Shown: piece after piece, positions 5,217 to 7,663 of the stretch | Layout of the letters: the number at the start of each line of letters is the position of its first letter | How positions within the stretch are numbered: the first letter of the stretch is position 1 | Assembly: GCA_964572885.1 (NCBI GenBank) | Contig: CAZNFC010000036.1 | Location: forward strand, 1-7,663 | Length of the DNA: 7,663 nt | Direction of reading: 5' to 3' | DNA from: UBA10107 sp964572885 | GTDB taxonomy: Archaea > Nanobdellota > Nanobdellia > Woesearchaeales > UBA10107 | Program-made: the position numbers and the translations under genes | The notes under the pieces: generated by a model | Database searches by the model: none | What the model saw: only the letters and a program-made list of their open reading frames with translations | What the model was told of the DNA's origin: nothing

Positions 5217-6044
5217 ATGAAAGAATTATCATCTTTTGATGTATTCAACTTAGTGAAAGAATCTCAGTTTTTGATAGGCGGAAAGATAGATAATATATAT
5301 CAGACAGACGACAAGAGTATCTATCTTCAATTATACATCAAGGATAAGCCAAAGCAGTTGCTGAGAATCGTTTCAGGAAAATGTTTTTATCTTACAAGAA
5401 CAAGACCTGACTTTCCTGAAAACTTGCATAGGTTCTGCTCTTATCTTAAGAAATATCTTATGAATTCAAGAATTAAAGCAATAGAACAGATAGGTTATGA
5501 AAGGATAATTAAAATAACACTCGAAACAAAAGATGATAAATTAGAATTATTCGCCGAAGTATTCGGAAAGGGGAATATCCTATTAACTAAAGATAATAAA
5601 ATTCTCTCTGCTGCAGAAGATCAGATATGGGCAGACAGAGTCTTAAAACCAGGAGAAAATTATGTTTATCCTAAAAAAGCAGATTCAAAAGAATTATTCG
5701 AGAAATACATGCAAAAGGGTTCTGATATAACAATGGAAGTTTTAGAGGAAGAGCTTTCAAAAGAAGTCATCAGGACAAAATCTTCGAACTCTGTAAAACA
5801 GAAGGAGATAAACAAAATAAACACCATTTTAGAGAAGCAGAAAGAACAGCTTGAAAAAATTACAAGAGAGGCAGAAACAAACAGGAAGAAAGGAGAGCTG
5901 ATTTACGAAAGATATCAGGAAATCAAGGATATTGTAGATAAAGTTAAAAATTTAAAGTCCGAATCTCAGATAAGAGAAGCATTGAAGAACAACAAGCATT
6001 TCAAAAATATAAAAGACGGAAAATTGATTCTGGAGCTGCAATGA
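5217..6044 (+). CDS. RqcH/NFACT-family protein lacking the NFACT-R domain
   Basis: RqcH (Rqc2/NEMF family) binds the 50S subunit with a stalled nascent chain and recruits tRNA for C-terminal tailing. This 275-residue protein opens with the NFACT-N hallmark FDVFNLVKESQFLIGGKIDN (7-26), continues with TRTRPDFPENLHRFCSYLKK (60-79), GYERIIKI (93-100) and FAEVFGKGNILLT (112-124), then has a coiled coil at about 193-245 with the typical NRKKGELIYERY (222-233). It stops after ILEL (271-274), near where NFACT-R would begin; full-length archaeal proteins are about 600-680 residues. The helix-hairpin-helix part between NFACT-N and the coil is shrunken (about 155-190). E95-R96 lies where the tRNA-contacting Asp-Arg pair of bacterial RqcH is expected. 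The stop is the ATGA overlap with the next gene, so no simple frameshift is visible. NFACT-R is probably encoded elsewhere (inference). The start is chosen from the TATA box at 5187-5194. Confidence 0.9.
   Translation: MKELSSFDVFNLVKESQFLIGGKIDNIYQTDDKSIYLQLYIKDKPKQLLRIVSGKCFYLTRTRPDFPENLHRFCSYLKKYLMNSRIKAIEQIGYERIIKITLETKDDKLELFAEVFGKGNILLTKDNKILSAAEDQIWADRVLKPGENYVYPKKADSKELFEKYMQKGSDITMEVLEEELSKEVIRTKSSNSVKQKEINKINTILEKQKEQLEKITREAETNRKKGELIYERYQEIKDIVDKVKNLKSESQIREALKNNKHFKNIKDGKLILELQ
6032..6035 (+). promoter_or_regulatory. Ribosome binding site of the m5C methyltransferase
   Basis: GGAG lies five bases before ATG 6041, inside the end of the NFACT gene. With the ATGA overlap it supports coupled translation and fixes this start. 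Confidence 0.55.
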
Positions 6045-6928
6045 ATATATTTCTGGAACGTTATAAACAATTAGGCCAGGACATAGATCCAAATGAGATA
6101 AAGATAAAACAAGCTATAAGATTAAACACACTAAAAATAGATGAGGATGAAATAATAAGAAGATTAGGATATGAGCAGGTTCAATTATCCAAAATTCCAT
6201 TCCTTGACTTTGGCTATTATGTAGAAAGCTCAAATTTTTCTGTAGGAGCAGCCCCTGAACATCTTCTTGGATATTATTATGTGCAGGAGACGGCAGCTCA
6301 GGTTCCTGTACAGATACTGGATCCGAAAGAGAATGAAACAATATTAGACATGTCTGCCGCACCAGGAGGAAAGACGAGTCAGATTGCTCAGTATATGAAG
6401 AACACAGGGGTCATAATTGCTTTAGATTCAAACGCTTCAAGATTGATGAGCTTGAGAAATAATTTAGAAAGAATGGGAGTATCAAATACAATTGTTTACC
6501 AGAAAGATGCTAGATTCGCTTCAGATCTTGGAGTAAAATTCGATAAAGTGCTTTTAGATGCTCCGTGTTCAGGAAATTTTGCAGTTGATTCAAAATGGTT
6601 TGAGAAAAGGACATTGGAAGATTTCAGGAACACATCAAAGGTGCAGAAACAATTATTATCGGCTGCAGTCGAGGTTCTCAAGGAAGGAGGAGAATTGGTA
6701 TATTCCACTTGCAGTTTGGAGCCTGAAGAAAATGAATTTGTCGTTGACTGGTTCATTACAGAATATCCTAATATGAAAATACAGAAAATTAATTTTCCAA
6801 TAGGTGATCCTGGACTGACAGAAGCATTTGACAGGAAATTAAACCAAAACGTTAAATACTCTAAAAGGTTTTGGCCTAATAAGACAGGAACTCAGGGCTT
6901 TTTCATAGCAAGATTCGTGAAACAATGA
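6041..6928 (+). CDS. RsmB/NSUN-family RNA (cytosine-5) methyltransferase
   Basis: This 295-residue enzyme transfers a methyl group from S-adenosylmethionine to C5 of cytosine in tRNA or rRNA. A short N-terminal RNA-binding region (about 1-65, including AIRLNTLK) leads into the class I methyltransferase fold: GYYYVQETAAQVPV (77-90), the SAM-binding motif LDMSAAPGGKTSQ (102-114), ALDSNASRL (127-135), the motif IV loop LLDAPCSG (171-178; C176, needed for product release), and motif VI YSTCSLEPEENE (221-232; C224, the catalytic nucleophile). Both cysteines are present. Length fits the short archaeal Trm4/NSUN6-like type without a PUA domain, so tRNA is the likely substrate, though rRNA cannot be excluded. 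It overlaps both neighbours by four bases (ATGA at each end), placing it in the middle of a tightly coupled operon with the RqcH-like and PAP2 genes. Confidence 0.94.
   Translation: MNIFLERYKQLGQDIDPNEIKIKQAIRLNTLKIDEDEIIRRLGYEQVQLSKIPFLDFGYYVESSNFSVGAAPEHLLGYYYVQETAAQVPVQILDPKENETILDMSAAPGGKTSQIAQYMKNTGVIIALDSNASRLMSLRNNLERMGVSNTIVYQKDARFASDLGVKFDKVLLDAPCSGNFAVDSKWFEKRTLEDFRNTSKVQKQLLSAAVEVLKEGGELVYSTCSLEPEENEFVVDWFITEYPNMKIQKINFPIGDPGLTEAFDRKLNQNVKYSKRFWPNKTGTQGFFIARFVKQ
6917..6920 (+). promoter_or_regulatory. Ribosome binding site of the PAP2 gene
   Basis: GTGA lies four bases before ATG 6925 and complements the UCAC of the archaeal 16S tail. It supports starting the PAP2 gene at the ATGA overlap rather than at Met10. 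Confidence 0.45.
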
Positions 6929-7392
6929 AAATAGACGTTAAAAATGAAGTTATGTTTTTTTATAAGACTCTTATGTATTATGTTACTTTTTTCGGGAGTT
7001 ACTTATTTGTGGGAGTATCGATATTAGTATTATTTTTTATCAATCAAAAAGAATTTTCTGCAAAGTTTTTAATTGGGATAGTAATATCCATGGCAGTCGA
7101 ATATACTGTTAAATTTTTCTACAAACACAGAAGACCTGATTTCAATAAAGATAATGAAAAAGCATTATTTGAAAAATTCCAGGAAAGAAGTTCGTTTCCA
7201 AGCGGGCATTCATCAACAATAGCTTTATTTACGACATTATTGGTCCGAACTTATTCAAACTTTCCTCTTTCAGTACTGTTCATCATATTGACATTATTGG
7301 TAGGGGCATCAAGAGTATTTCTTAAAAGACATTACATAGCCGATGTAATCGCAGGATATGCTATTGGAATCATTGTTGGATCAATTCTTTGA
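6925..7392 (+). CDS. PAP2-family membrane phosphatase
   Basis: This 155-residue polytopic membrane protein carries the complete acid-phosphatase/PAP2 signature: KX6RP (K63, R70, P71), PSGH (92-95) and SRX5HX3D (S129, R130, H136, D140). H136 is the expected nucleophile, which forms a phospho-histidine, and H95 the expected acid. Hydrophobic segments lie at about 17-39, 47-65, 97-110, 114-128 and 138-154. Small PAP2 proteins of this type remove phosphate from polyprenyl diphosphates, phosphatidic acid or phosphatidylglycerol phosphate. In an archaeon, recycling of a polyprenyl carrier or a step in archaeal lipid synthesis is the most plausible role, but the sequence does not decide. It is the last gene of the operon, overlapping the methyltransferase by four bases, and its stop lies only 11 bases from the 3' end of the opposing 5S rRNA gene. 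Confidence 0.92.
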   Translation: MKIDVKNEVMFFYKTLMYYVTFFGSYLFVGVSILVLFFINQKEFSAKFLIGIVISMAVEYTVKFFYKHRRPDFNKDNEKALFEKFQERSSFPSGHSSTIALFTTLLVRTYSNFPLSVLFIILTLLVGASRVFLKRHYIADVIAGYAIGIIVGSIL

Positions 7393-7403
7393 GAAATATA
7401 AGG

Positions 7404-7516
7404 TGGACAGCTTTCTGTCATTCCCGTACATGAGTACAGTACAAAACAGAACGGAAGCCTTCTTAACTGCGGAGTTCGAAATGGGATCCGGTGAACCAGG
7501 CTCCTATGACCGTCCA
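7404..7516 (-). rRNA. rrf: 5S ribosomal RNA
   Basis: Read on the minus strand, this has the conserved 5S core GGAUCCCAUUUCGAACUCCG followed by CAGUUAAG. Helix I forms between UGGACGGU (7516-7509) and GCUGUCCA (7411-7404). Helix II pairs GAGCCU with AGGCUU, helix III CGGA with UCCG, helix V UUCUGU with ACAGAA, and helix IV is a six-pair hairpin CUGUAC/GUACGG with a UCAU loop, next to the GGGAAU of loop E. At about 113 bases it is slightly short for an archaeal 5S (about 120), but all five helices can be drawn. The TATA box at 7538-7545 independently predicts a 5' end at 7515. No 16S, 23S or tRNA gene adjoins it, so it is a stand-alone gene. The T-rich tract just past its 3' end (7391-7400 on the minus strand) may end transcription and overlaps the PAP2 stop. 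Ends may be off by a few bases. Confidence 0.93.
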
Positions 7517-7537
7517 TTATTTAGGACTTATAGGTGA

Positions 7538-7545
7538 TTTATAAA
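7538..7545 (-). promoter_or_regulatory. TATA box of the 5S rRNA gene
   Basis: TTTATAAA on the minus strand, preceded by GAAACC as a possible BRE. The first T (7545) is 30 bases before 7515, the first G of helix I of the 5S RNA. This RNA gene confirms the spacing rule seen at the protein genes. It lies between the stop of the upstream dehydrogenase gene and the 5S gene. Confidence 0.75.
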
Positions 7546-7557
7546 GGTTTCTGTGAC

Positions 7558-7662
7558 TTATTTAACCGTATTCTGAGGCTTTCCGGTCATATATGCCTTT
7601 ATGTTATCTATGGTGGTCTGTAGAATCCTCATGACTGCTTCATTAGTGTTAAAGGCGTTATG
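7558..7662 (-). CDS. D-2-hydroxyacid dehydrogenase, C-terminal end (partial)
   Basis: The minus-strand frame enters from the right edge and ends at TAA (7558-7560), giving the last 34 residues. They begin HNAFNTNEAVMRIL, followed by TTIDNIKAYMTGKP and NTVK. This matches the end of D-isomer-specific 2-hydroxyacid dehydrogenases (D-lactate dehydrogenase type), where the catalytic His sits in TPHxAxxT and is followed by a helix leading to a GKP-x-N motif. The first residue seen is therefore probably the catalytic His. These enzymes reduce 2-keto acids with NADH; the substrate cannot be judged from this fragment. It lies upstream of the 5S gene in the same direction, 41 bases from the 5S 5' end. 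A separate 5S promoter lies in that gap. Confidence 0.85.
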   Translation of the reverse strand, partial: HNAFNTNEAVMRILQTTIDNIKAYMTGKPQNTVK

Positions 7663-7663
7663 A

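Noticed and set aside
6114..6776. Open frames on both strands within the m5C methyltransferase
   Set aside because: All lie within a gene with intact catalytic motifs and have no start signals or domains.
7332..7517. Minus-strand open frame of 61 codons over the 5S gene
   Set aside because: It is a by-product of the 5S rRNA gene and the antisense strand of the PAP2 active-site region.
1..7663. CRISPR array, insertion sequence or phage genes
   Set aside because: No regularly spaced repeats, terminal inverted repeats, transposase, integrase or structural phage motifs were seen on either strand.

Overview
The window reads as a piece of an archaeal chromosome, probably from a small-genome DPANN-type lineage such as Woesearchaeota/Nanoarchaeota (the lineage is inference). 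Signs of an archaeon: TATA boxes whose first T lies 30-31 bases before the start codon or RNA 5' end, so several genes look leaderless; the tail of an archaeal/eukaryotic-type tryptophanyl-tRNA synthetase; a HerA-type ATPase; an RqcH/NFACT-type protein; and a lone 5S rRNA gene with its own promoter. The DNA is AT-rich and very tightly packed, with many 4-base ATGA overlaps. No mobile element, CRISPR array or tRNA was seen.

Layout. Left edge: the 3' end of trpS (3-155), then a small two-helix membrane protein (189-389) that converges with a HerA/DUF87 ATPase on the minus strand (386-1705). A short divergent promoter region (1706-1830) separates the ATPase from the central operon. Centre (1831-5179, plus strand): two tiny membrane proteins (the second resembles the C-terminal half of SxtJ), a NodU/CmcH/TobZ-type carbamoyltransferase, a membrane-anchored SGNH hydrolase and a 52-residue DUF5989 protein. 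Right (5217-7392, plus strand): an overlapping three-gene operon with its own TATA box, encoding an RqcH-like protein that stops before the NFACT-R domain, an RsmB/NSUN-type RNA m5C methyltransferase and a PAP2 phosphatase. Right edge: the 5S rRNA gene (7404-7516, minus), converging on the PAP2 gene, then the 3' end of a D-2-hydroxyacid dehydrogenase gene (minus), which begins at its catalytic His at the window edge.

The central operon is the most interesting part. Carbamoyltransferase, SxtJ, DUF5989 and SGNH hydrolase genes recur together in bacteria, and the sxtI-sxtJ-sxtK genes of saxitoxin clusters are the best-known relative. Here the set sits compactly in an archaeon with no glycan or natural-product biosynthesis gene in view. 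A cytoplasmic O-carbamoylation step coupled to membrane helpers and an extracytoplasmic esterase or acyltransferase is the likely theme, but the substrate is unknown. The right operon combines ribosome-associated quality control, RNA methylation and probably lipid-carrier phosphate metabolism.
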